A DNA stretch of 34,602 nucleotides from CAZQRW01 sp964596115. Its GTDB lineage: Bacteria > Hydrothermota > UBA3072 > B12-G15. Of this stretch, positions 6,419-14,757 are shown one piece after another; position 1 is the stretch's first letter, and each line of letters opens with the position of its first letter. The position numbers and the translations under genes are program-made. The notes beneath the pieces are model-generated. The model was not told the DNA's origin. It ran no database searches and saw only the letters and a list, made by a program, of their open reading frames with translations. The stretch lies in assembly GCA_964596115.1 (NCBI GenBank), contig CAZQRW010000018.1:1-34602 (forward strand), read 5' to 3'.

Positions 6419-9400
6419 TTAAAATATCAGTTTAACATTCATATGTCCACCGTATGAATATTGCTTATCTGCACTATTTACATAATTCATATGCCTCTTA
6501 AATGTAAAGCCAAGACTCCCCTGTACACTCTTTGTAAAACTGTAACTTCCACTTAGATCAGCATTATAGCTAACTCTATCTACCCTTACATCTGATTTCT
6601 TAATAAGAGAAATATAGTTTACTTCTTTAGTTTTCTCAACTCCTATTTTAAGAGCCAATCTCAAAGAACTCTTTAATCTAATTTTCCTCTTTCTGAATGG
6701 TAGTTTAATACCTGTGCTGGGCGATATTGTATATCCTGTTGTGCCATTTATATTCCAATTTTCTGAGTGGGTCATTGTAGTGTCATTCCTATCAATGATT
6801 CTATAAGTCCTTTCATTAAAGTTCCCATCAATATTAAAGCCTAACTTATTCTTAAGCGTAAACTTAATAGTGGGAGTAACTGTGCGATTAACTGTCTTCG
6901 TTTTTACATCTGGGTCAGCCATCGAGTATGAAATTGTTGAATCCCTCGAATAAGCAAAGGTTGCTGAAATTTGTCTGAACAAATTCCTTAACCTCAAAAA
7001 TCTTTCAATATTGTTTACTTCACCGCTTATATTTGGAAATGCCACTGTTTTTTTCATAATTGGATTGGACGATTTGTGCGGTATCTCATATATCCAATGA
7101 CCGTTAATATTAATACCTATACTACTAATGCCTAAACCAGTAGATACATCATACATTCTTGTTTCTTTATCAAGATCATATGGGTTTGATTTTACAATTC
7201 CATCAGGGGTAAAACTAGTCCCAAAACGAAAACTATAATTGGGGCTTTTTGAAAGATAACCATAGCTGGTTATTCTCTCAATAGAGCCCTTTAAAAGTAA
7301 TGGATTTACTGATTTTATTACCTTATTGACAAGCGGAATTTTCATTACAACCTTTCCCCAATCAATATTATCACTCATCGATATGTTTTTTCTTGCCCCC
7401 GCTTTCATCACTTTTAACGTGTCCCCCAAGGAATGTATATAATCATAAGGACTATTTTCCTCATAAGCAGCAGTGTAATTCAGTATAAACTTGTTTAGAG
7501 GGATGCTGTAACTTTTACCCAGGGAAAGTCTCTCTGTCAACTTCTCAACAAATGGAATCTTCTTTCCATAAAAGGTCTCTGAGTGAAGATTGTCCATAAA
7601 TACACCTGCACTGTAATTAGCTGAAATAAAACTTATTGGTGAATAACTTGTGCTAAAACTTCCCGTTAATTTATTGATTTGGGCAAGCGGCTGTTTTATA
7701 TATTGAGAATCATCGGTGGAGAATGTAAATCGAGTGGGTGAAAAAAAGTTATATTTTGTGTTTATACTAAAGTTATTTGGAAGAAAAGATATAAATTGAT
7801 TAAAAGGTAAATTTACTTTTAATGTAGGTATTTTAGTAACATATTTGATTTCAGCAGTATTGGCGATCTCTTTTCTTTTTTCGAGATATGGTATGAAATT
7901 TGAATAAAATCTTTTTGTCACTGACCCACTCAATGGCTCAAGGAGATATTTGCCAAAAACATTAGCGTATGTCTTTGCTGTTTTAAATGCGACTGTCCAA
8001 TCTTTTGAAAATAAAAGTGAAGTCTCAGAAGATTTTCTATCTTCTCCAAGAAGTTGATCAGAATTTCTATAGTAGAGAGGACTGGCTCTATTATACTTAA
8101 AATTATATGTTACTGGAACATTCATAAGGGAAAGAAACAATCTGTCAAGATTAAGAACAATGTGATCTTCATAAAAGAGATTCTGGTTCTCACCAACTTT
8201 TTTTAAATCACTTATTCCGCTTTTGTAGTTTGCATTTTTTGTATTGAATCGAAAACGCAATGTAGAAAAATCACCAATATTACCTGAAGCAAGCAAATCT
8301 ATATTATTACCATACGTTCTGTTAGGGTTCTCAAGGTATACATCGTCAAAAAGAACCTCACCATTAATCGGGGCAGGCTCAATATTTTTCACACCAAGAT
8401 AAATATATTCTATCGATTTTAAGGTTGGTTTCCCAGTCATACTGTATCCATCCCGAGGAGTTGGATTGCGCTTTAAACTGGTGAACTTTGTTAGTGGAAT
8501 ATTAATCGTATCCCAGAGGCCATCGTTCAATACTACTCTACTGTATTCGTAGTAGTTGGCAGAATCTGTTGCAACCCTGATAAATATATTGACTGAATCA
8601 CACCCAGGTATAGTATTTTTTGAATAAAATTTTAGTGAGCCGTAATTTCTGAAATCCTTCCCTTTTCCAAGGTAATTTTTGGCAATTGCTGTATGACCAG
8701 ATTCAAAATTCCTTAGAATAAACGACAGTGATTTTTCTTCAAGTATCCCACCATAAGGATTTCTCTCTACCTCAACGGGTGATTTATACGAAGAATCTTC
8801 GAAACTACTTCTGTAGCCAACAACAAAATCTTCGTTAGAACTAAGGGAATCACCTTCTATAGGTTCTTTCATCCAATTATTACCTACAACACCAAAATTA
8901 GTCAGTCCAATTCTATTGGGCCCTTTAACGCCGTCAAACCAAATTCTCAGATAGCGAATATTTGTCCACGATGGGTTTCCTTCAACCTTAAAATTTGTTG
9001 TATCATGCAACACAACTCTATATTTTTTCCACCCATTAAGTCCATTTGCAACAACATATTTTTCATCCATAAAATTTATAGTAACTTCAAAGTAGTTGGA
9101 ATTAGTATCAAGGAATGCATCCCTATTTAGATCCTCTGAATCGATAATTAGGTTTCCCTCAGTGCCATTCAATTTTAGTGTATCTTCAAAAGACTTTGGA
9201 TTACCCTGAAAGTCGTCATTCCCATCATCGCCAGATGTATCAGGAGAAGAAAAAAGAAAATCAGCCCTTTGCACACCATCAAGCCCTGTATCTTCATTAT
9301 TTGAAAGAACACCATTACCATCCTTATCTTCTGTATCCAGCAAACCATTCGGTGGAACAATAGTACCATCGGCCTTTACCCTTGGAATATCTTCAGATAT

Positions 9401-11716
9401 ATCCCCTCCTAAATCGATATGCAAGACACCAGAGTCACCTTTTGCCCAGAATTCTATGAATTCATAATTAGAGAGATCAAACTCTGCGGTTCTTATCGTA
9501 TTTATGCTACCCCATGAATTCGGGTCATTGTTTCTTGGAACAAAGTATAAGGCAAGGGCATAAACGGGTGCCTCCTGATATTGAGGGTATTCTGGCGCAA
9601 TATTCCTCCTGGACATTTGAAAATTCCACCAATGAATTTCTCCGAGCAAACTAACATCATTTGACTTGGGTATACTCCCATAATACCACTCCCTCCTACT
9701 ACTTGGGAAATTTATCATTTTTTTGGTTTCCTCCATATCGTCAATATACCCCTTTCCGTTAGTTGCAGGGTTAGGGAGAGAAAAACCATATGTAAGATTA
9801 AGATTCATACTGGTTTTCTTCTCACTGCCAATAAAGGGGATTTTCTCTATTAAGGCATCAAGAAAAGATAGGTTTAAGCCTGTATTGAATTTTGTAGTGC
9901 CCAGTAAGATATGCTGGGGTTCCTCACCTAACTTTGGCCTGAGCTCCGGTGAAGATGATGTATTAAATTGTAATGTTGTCTGAATATGAGTCTTATCCGA
10001 AATTGCAGTACTCAATTTAAGTTTAGAGGAATAATTAGAAGAAAATGAGACGAAGGGTAACCTTTTATATGAATACTCTATTTTTGCATCTGAAGGTACA
10101 TTTACACTTGGTTTGAAACTAACGATGCCTGTATCATAATTAACGTCATAATCAACCCCTCTTTGCATTGTAACACCATTCACAACGATAACCTCCGTGC
10201 TTTCAACAACATCAGGACCGAGTTGTATCCCACTCTGTGGTTTCTCATATGTAATACGGAGATAATATTTCCTTCCCTCATCAGGTGTAAGAGTTGCCTT
10301 ATCATAAATTTCAGGTACACGGGTTGGCAATTGAGGAGAGTCAAATGGCCTCGTTTGAGGGAAAAATATATACCCGTGGGCAAGATCTACATAATTTATA
10401 TCAATACCAGGGAGTGAGTCTAAATCGAGCCCTAAAATTTTTAGATAGGTCTTCTGGGTAGTTGGATCAAGATTCTCATCATCTCCACCATGGATTACCC
10501 TGTATATATCTACAGATAAATTCGAAACCATACCTGTCGTACCAATAGGATAAACATTCCTCATCATCATATTCCAGGTTGCACTATCTGAAGATACAGG
10601 GATATCCCTTTTTATAAGAAGAAAACTTGAAGTATCAACTCCCGTTCCAAGGTGGCCAACTGTATCAATAATACCAGTAGAAAGATTCTTTTTTATATAG
10701 TAAACAGCAATCATTTTATTATCATCTGGTCCTCTAAGTATCTCTAAAAAGGGAAGGAATTTCCCCCCTGCAGTCTGAAAATAACCTTTGATATAATCTT
10801 CATCCTCTCCCTCACTTTTCAACACAAATTTTCCCATCCCTCTGTCACTCCCATCAACCGCAAAAAGCCTTGCTGGAATGCTTGAAATGTCTGTTGCATT
10901 CTGATAGTATACCCTGAGGGTAATAATTGAATCATCTGGAGAAAGACCAAGATAGAAAAATTTGTTTTTTACAAAATCCTTATCGTAAACAATCTCTGTA
11001 TCTGAAGAGGCACTTATCGTTCTGGTTACTTTTTCAGGAATCGTCTGGACCTTCGAAATGCCAAAATCAAAACTTGTATTCGCTATTTTACCATCTCCGA
11101 ATATCCCAAACGACCCCTTTTGCTTTAGGCTATTTCCTAAATTAATATCTCTTATTATATCATCTTCATCAGGACTTTTATAATACACCCTGACTGTATT
11201 ATCAGATTGACTTGCTCTTTTATCGCTATGATCCACATCAACATGGATCTTTTCCCCCACCGTTCCTTTAATCTTAACCTGTAAGTTTGTCTCGGGCTTA
11301 ATGATAAATGAAGTTGGGTTTCCTTCCTTTACAACCTCATTGGTACTCTGTATCAAATTTAAGGTTATATCCTCAGAGCCTGTCACCTTAATATTTCCTC
11401 CCTCTCCAATTATATACTTAAATGATGAAGGGAGTTTTATAGGTAATTCGATTTCAGGAATAAAGCCTTCAGAAGAGGCTGCATTTTTCCTAATAGATTC
11501 TGTAATTGATGTTGAAAGCGCTTCTCTATATGAATTTATGAATATGTAGTCTTTCAATTGTTTCTCTGGAATAAATTTCACTGTATGTATGTAATGCTGG
11601 CCGTGATATTGATTTATTGCAATGACATCCCCTGCCTTTTCTATGCCTTCTGTTATGTTTTCCTTATAGAGATAATCCTTGAGAGAAGGAATAAAGGCAA
11701 GTATTATAAAGCACAT
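6419..11716 (-). CDS. sprA: SprA-like T9SS outer-membrane translocon protein
   Basis: SprA (Sov) is the giant beta-barrel through which type 9 secretion cargo crosses the outer membrane. Family features seen: an N-terminal region with LPSSFKYIIGEGGNIKVTGS and VKIKGTVGEKIHVDVDHSD followed by VRVYYKSPDEDDIIRDINLG (SprA_N-type), GKGYIDDMEETKKMINFPSS near residue 655 (family IDDFE element), NNPDSWG-like soluble domains, an acidic calcium-loop-like stretch near residues 790-835 (EDKDGNGVLSNNED), a second-half barrel rich in alternating strands, and a final Phe (NVKLIF), as expected for BAM substrates. The 1765 residues are well short of the roughly 2400 of Flavobacterium SprA. The ATG at 11716 is fixed by an in-frame stop three codons upstream; it overlaps the end of pdxA by 13 bases. 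The signal peptide (MCFIILAFIPS) is short and lacks basic residues before it. It is last in the isomerase-pdxA operon. Confidence 0.9.
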   Translation of the reverse strand: MCFIILAFIPSLKDYLYKENITEGIEKAGDVIAINQYHGQHYIHTVKFIPEKQLKDYIFINSYREALSTSITESIRKNAASSEGFIPEIELPIKLPSSFKYIIGEGGNIKVTGSEDITLNLIQSTNEVVKEGNPTSFIIKPETNLQVKIKGTVGEKIHVDVDHSDKRASQSDNTVRVYYKSPDEDDIIRDINLGNSLKQKGSFGIFGDGKIANTSFDFGISKVQTIPEKVTRTISASSDTEIVYDKDFVKNKFFYLGLSPDDSIITLRVYYQNATDISSIPARLFAVDGSDRGMGKFVLKSEGEDEDYIKGYFQTAGGKFLPFLEILRGPDDNKMIAVYYIKKNLSTGIIDTVGHLGTGVDTSSFLLIKRDIPVSSDSATWNMMMRNVYPIGTTGMVSNLSVDIYRVIHGGDDENLDPTTQKTYLKILGLDLDSLPGIDINYVDLAHGYIFFPQTRPFDSPQLPTRVPEIYDKATLTPDEGRKYYLRITYEKPQSGIQLGPDVVESTEVIVVNGVTMQRGVDYDVNYDTGIVSFKPSVNVPSDAKIEYSYKRLPFVSFSSNYSSKLKLSTAISDKTHIQTTLQFNTSSSPELRPKLGEEPQHILLGTTKFNTGLNLSFLDALIEKIPFIGSEKKTSMNLNLTYGFSLPNPATNGKGYIDDMEETKKMINFPSSRREWYYGSIPKSNDVSLLGEIHWWNFQMSRRNIAPEYPQYQEAPVYALALYFVPRNNDPNSWGSINTIRTAEFDLSNYEFIEFWAKGDSGVLHIDLGGDISEDIPRVKADGTIVPPNGLLDTEDKDGNGVLSNNEDTGLDGVQRADFLFSSPDTSGDDGNDDFQGNPKSFEDTLKLNGTEGNLIIDSEDLNRDAFLDTNSNYFEVTINFMDEKYVVANGLNGWKKYRVVLHDTTNFKVEGNPSWTNIRYLRIWFDGVKGPNRIGLTNFGVVGNNWMKEPIEGDSLSSNEDFVVGYRSSFEDSSYKSPVEVERNPYGGILEEKSLSFILRNFESGHTAIAKNYLGKGKDFRNYGSLKFYSKNTIPGCDSVNIFIRVATDSANYYEYSRVVLNDGLWDTINIPLTKFTSLKRNPTPRDGYSMTGKPTLKSIEYIYLGVKNIEPAPINGEVLFDDVYLENPNRTYGNNIDLLASGNIGDFSTLRFRFNTKNANYKSGISDLKKVGENQNLFYEDHIVLNLDRLFLSLMNVPVTYNFKYNRASPLYYRNSDQLLGEDRKSSETSLLFSKDWTVAFKTAKTYANVFGKYLLEPLSGSVTKRFYSNFIPYLEKRKEIANTAEIKYVTKIPTLKVNLPFNQFISFLPNNFSINTKYNFFSPTRFTFSTDDSQYIKQPLAQINKLTGSFSTSYSPISFISANYSAGVFMDNLHSETFYGKKIPFVEKLTERLSLGKSYSIPLNKFILNYTAAYEENSPYDYIHSLGDTLKVMKAGARKNISMSDNIDWGKVVMKIPLVNKVIKSVNPLLLKGSIERITSYGYLSKSPNYSFRFGTSFTPDGIVKSNPYDLDKETRMYDVSTGLGISSIGININGHWIYEIPHKSSNPIMKKTVAFPNISGEVNNIERFLRLRNLFRQISATFAYSRDSTISYSMADPDVKTKTVNRTVTPTIKFTLKNKLGFNIDGNFNERTYRIIDRNDTTMTHSENWNINGTTGYTISPSTGIKLPFRKRKIRLKSSLRLALKIGVEKTKEVNYISLIKKSDVRVDRVSYNADLSGSYSFTKSVQGSLGFTFKRHMNYVNSADKQYSYGGHMNVKLIF

Positions 11717-12612
11717 AACTCTTCAGCTAATCTAATCGCTGAAATAATACTGTCAGGTTTGGCTATGCCTCTTCCTACAATATCAAAGGCTGTTCCATGG
11801 TCAGGTGAGGTTCTTATAAAAGGCAATCCGACTGTTAGATTAACCCCTTCATCAAAAGCAAACATCTTAAATGGAATCATCCCCTGATCATGATATATCG
11901 CAATAACACAATCATTGCTTTTTGTGGAAAAATATGTATCAGATGGAAAGGGACCACCTATGTTGTTTCCTGATCTCTTAAACTCTTCGATTACTGGCTT
12001 AATCACTTCTATTTCCTCTCTTCCAATGTAACCACCTTCTCCCGCATGGGGATTTAACCCCAGTACACCAATAGAGGGTGAGTCTATCTTAAACAATTTC
12101 TTCATACTTTTTATACATAGATCTATTTTCTGACGCAAAAGTTCCGTTGTTAGAATACTAGAAACATCTTTCAAGGGGATATGTGTAGTAACAAATAGAA
12201 TTTTTAATTTGTTACTCACCATCATCATTCCATAATTTTTTGATCCCGTAGTTTCTGCCAGTATCTCTGTCTGCCCTGGATAAATATGACCTGCCATTGA
12301 CATGCCCTTTTTTGAAAGGGGTGCAGTCACAATTGCATCTACAAGGCCTTCTTTTGCAACTTCTATTCCCTTGATTAAAGATCTATAAGCAATCTCTCCA
12401 TTAATTGATGAATCTTCCCCGATTGTGAAATCTGCACCCCCAACATCAACGAACTTTGCTTTTGGAATAGGTAAATTGAGCTTTTCAGCGAAATATTCCA
12501 AAACTACCCTGCTTCCTATTAAGAGATAATCATTCCTTAATACCTTTAGTGCCTTTAAGACAATCTCTGGACCGATTCCTCCCGGATCTCCAAGTGTAAT
12601 ACCGATCCTCAT
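11704..12612 (-). CDS. pdxA: 4-hydroxythreonine-4-phosphate dehydrogenase (PdxA)
   Basis: NAD(P)-dependent oxidation of 4-phosphohydroxy-L-threonine in the deoxyxylulose-5-phosphate-dependent route to pyridoxal 5'-phosphate. Motifs: GDPGGIGPEIVLKAL at the N terminus, TAPLSKKGMSMAGHIYPGQT, the metal-site region LFVTTHIPL, NPHAGEGGYIGREEIEVI, GGPFPSDTYF, and VIAIYHDQGMIPFKMFAFDE followed by IRTSPDHGTAFDIVGRG, which contains the conserved metal-binding histidines. At 302 residues it is a little shorter than the usual ~330. It overlaps the S4-domain gene by four bases (ATGA type) and sprA by 13. Linkage of a surA-type isomerase to pdxA is also well known from proteobacteria. No other PLP-synthesis gene is in the window. 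Confidence 0.95.
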   Translation of the reverse strand: MRIGITLGDPGGIGPEIVLKALKVLRNDYLLIGSRVVLEYFAEKLNLPIPKAKFVDVGGADFTIGEDSSINGEIAYRSLIKGIEVAKEGLVDAIVTAPLSKKGMSMAGHIYPGQTEILAETTGSKNYGMMMVSNKLKILFVTTHIPLKDVSSILTTELLRQKIDLCIKSMKKLFKIDSPSIGVLGLNPHAGEGGYIGREEIEVIKPVIEEFKRSGNNIGGPFPSDTYFSTKSNDCVIAIYHDQGMIPFKMFAFDEGVNLTVGLPFIRTSPDHGTAFDIVGRGIAKPDSIISAIRLAEELCAL

Positions 12613-12839
12613 AATTTTTCGTAAAATTTTTGCCTATCTTCCTTCTTAACATTTCCAGAAGGAACATCTAAAATCCTGAAAGCCCTATTTTCAATATTGA
12701 TGATATCACCTATATGAATTTCTTTCGCTGGTTTGGTACTCTGTCCATTTAATTTTATCTTCCCAGATTTTATCAGCATTTGTGAGACGGACCTTCTCTT
12801 TGTAATTCCAATGATTTTTAAAAAAATATCAAGCCTCAT
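12609..12839 (-). CDS. Small S4-domain RNA-binding protein (HslR/RqcP type)
   Basis: A 76-residue protein that is almost entirely one S4 domain: MRLDIFLKIIGITKRRSVSQ, MLIKSGKIKLNGQSTKPAKE, IHIGDIINIE. Single-S4 proteins of this size include HslR and RqcP, which bind ribosomal 50S-peptidyl-tRNA complexes and act in rescue of stalled large subunits; the sequence alone does not decide between these and other S4 proteins. The start overlaps the last base of the upstream SurA-like gene, and the stop overlaps pdxA by four bases. Its location between an isomerase and pdxA gives no functional clue. Confidence 0.75.
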   Translation of the reverse strand: MRLDIFLKIIGITKRRSVSQMLIKSGKIKLNGQSTKPAKEIHIGDIINIENRAFRILDVPSGNVKKEDRQKFYEKL

Positions 12840-13936
12840 CAGGAAATAAAATAGAACACTTTTCCCTTTGCTTCATCAAGCAATTTTTCATATCCTTTTT
12901 CTAACTCTTTATTAAAAAGATAGTTCCTGATCTTTTCCCTTACATCGGATAATTCGGGAATCTTGCTTTTCTTCTTCTCCACGACTTTAATAAGATGAAT
13001 ATCTATACCATCGACAATGGGGTGCGAAACCTCACCTACGTTCAATGTATCCACAATGGACGAAAGCGCACCTAACATTTTAATAGGAACTTCCCCAATA
13101 TCAACAGGCTCAACAGGCGGATTCCCATTAAGCCATTCTCCTCTGACTTTCTCCATATTTTTTTTAGCAACTTCAACCTCATTTTTACTAATGCGAAATT
13201 GCAGAAAGATATGCGCAATCGTAACCATGCTACCCACCCTTGAAATCAATTTTATTATGTGATAACCCTGAGGGGAGGTAAATAGTCTTGTTTCTCCAAC
13301 TTTCAGAGAATCAATGCCAAGAAAGTAAGGAGGAAGTTGATAAATGGAAAATGAACCGAGAAGACCCCCATTGTACTTTGTGGATGGATCTTCAGAATAT
13401 TCCTCAACGAGTTTGGAAAAATCTTCCTTCTTAGATAGAGACAAAATTTTTTCTGCTTCTCTTTGGAGCTTTTTTATGGAGTTAGATTCTATTCTTTTCG
13501 TTATTCTGTGTAGAACAACAGAAGAAGGAACTCTAAGAGATTCTTTATTTGCAATATAAAATTTTTGGATGTCTTTGTTCGTAATGTTAATGCGAGGAAT
13601 TACCTCTTTAGCAAGAAGTTTCTGTACATAAAGTTGATTTGTCAACTCAGCTCTATAAAGAGAATCAAGCCCCCGGGCTATAATATCTTTTAGCCCAGGG
13701 TTCTGATTCAGCATATTATTATATGCCTTTTCTATCTCTTCGGGGGTAACTTGTATACTATCCATCTTCGCAAATCTAAAAAAAATCCTCTCTTCTATTA
13801 CCTTCTGGAGTATATCTTTTTCTTTCATACCAGGGTATAGAGACTTCATTGACTCTACTTCCGAACTGGTAATCGCCTCTTTCTCAACAGCTCCAACCAT
13901 CCTGTCAAAGGTAAGAGCAAGAAATATTAATATCAC
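12839..13936 (-). CDS. SurA-like periplasmic peptidyl-prolyl isomerase/chaperone
   Basis: Predicted periplasmic chaperone for outer-membrane proteins. Layout: a short signal (MILIFLALTFDRMVGA), a SurA-N-like helical region with AITSSEVESM and VIEERIFFRFAKMDSIQVTP up to about residue 130, a parvulin domain at about 145-240 with SSVVLHRITKR, DFSKLVEEYSEDPSTKYNGG and LKVGETRLFTSPQGYHIIKL, then a degenerate second parvulin-like segment (VTIAHIFLQF to GIDIHLIKVVEKK). The order N-domain, P1, P2 is as in SurA. The start is GTG 13936, overlapping the upstream TGA stop as GTGA. The signal lacks basic residues at its N terminus. It directly precedes the S4, pdxA and sprA genes. Catalytic competence of the second domain is doubtful. 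Confidence 0.8.
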   Translation of the reverse strand: MILIFLALTFDRMVGAVEKEAITSSEVESMKSLYPGMKEKDILQKVIEERIFFRFAKMDSIQVTPEEIEKAYNNMLNQNPGLKDIIARGLDSLYRAELTNQLYVQKLLAKEVIPRINITNKDIQKFYIANKESLRVPSSVVLHRITKRIESNSIKKLQREAEKILSLSKKEDFSKLVEEYSEDPSTKYNGGLLGSFSIYQLPPYFLGIDSLKVGETRLFTSPQGYHIIKLISRVGSMVTIAHIFLQFRISKNEVEVAKKNMEKVRGEWLNGNPPVEPVDIGEVPIKMLGALSSIVDTLNVGEVSHPIVDGIDIHLIKVVEKKKSKIPELSDVREKIRNYLFNKELEKGYEKLLDEAKGKVFYFIS

Positions 13937-14757
13937 TTACCTTCCCCTTCCAGAAAAATATTTACTTTATATTGATCTTTTAAACTTTTCACCAAGCTGT
14001 CTATCACTACCTTTTGTTTTTCTTGCATCAACCTATTGTAAATGCTCTTTTTGAGCTGTTCATAAGTGATGGGTGAAGTTGCTTTTCTTCTACCAATAAG
14101 CTTTAGAATCTCGTACCCCATTGGAGTTTCCACTATGCCACTTATTTCACCAATTTTCTTCAGTGAGTATGCTGCATCCTCAAATTGGGGAAGCGCGGCA
14201 TAATCCCCCCTTCTAATCCAACCGGCAATAACACCACCAGACCTTGCTGTAGTAGAATCAAGAGAAAACTTTCGTGCGAGCCTTGAAAAACTTTTACCAG
14301 ATTTAAGCATCCCCATAACACTGCCAGCTTCTTGTAAGTTTTTGAGGGTTATATGTGCTACCCTTAATTCTGTGTTGTAATCTTTCTTATGACTTTCGTA
14401 ATACTTTCTTACATCCTGTTCAGTAACCCCTGCCTTACTCTGAAATACCTTACTTACATAATTATTAATCATAATATTCTTAATTGCTCTCTTAACGGCA
14501 GGATCATTGTTAAGGTTCTCTTTTAGAGCCTCCCTGTAAATAAGTTCGTTATCCACCCACCACTCGACTATCTGTTTTAACTGATCCTTAGGATAAACGT
14601 TTAACTGTTGCTCAGACGTACCAAAGTCCTTCGCAATGTCAGCCAGGGTATAATACTTTCCCTTAATTTCAACTACTGAATTTTCTACTTTTTTGCCCTT
14701 GCATCCAGAAACAAACACAATTGTAAAAATTGATGCCAATAAAAATAATTTCTTCAT
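13933..14757 (-). CDS. PpiC/PrsA-type peptidyl-prolyl isomerase lipoprotein
   Basis: Membrane-anchored foldase. The lipoprotein signal is MKKLFLLASIFTIVFVSGCKG (lipobox Cys19), followed by an N-terminal helical region (LKQIVEWWVDNELIYREALK) and one parvulin domain at roughly residues 130-225: LRVAHITLKN, SFSRLARKFSLDSTTARSGG, VIAGWIRRGD, GEISGIVETPMGYEILKLIG. The C-terminal helix KSIYNRLMQEKQKVVIDSLV completes the SurA-N/PrsA-like chaperone module. It overlaps both neighbours by one to four bases, in a run of three related isomerases. Whether it sits in the inner or outer membrane cannot be decided; the residue after Cys is Lys, not Asp. Confidence 0.85.
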   Translation of the reverse strand: MKKLFLLASIFTIVFVSGCKGKKVENSVVEIKGKYYTLADIAKDFGTSEQQLNVYPKDQLKQIVEWWVDNELIYREALKENLNNDPAVKRAIKNIMINNYVSKVFQSKAGVTEQDVRKYYESHKKDYNTELRVAHITLKNLQEAGSVMGMLKSGKSFSRLARKFSLDSTTARSGGVIAGWIRRGDYAALPQFEDAAYSLKKIGEISGIVETPMGYEILKLIGRRKATSPITYEQLKKSIYNRLMQEKQKVVIDSLVKSLKDQYKVNIFLEGEGK

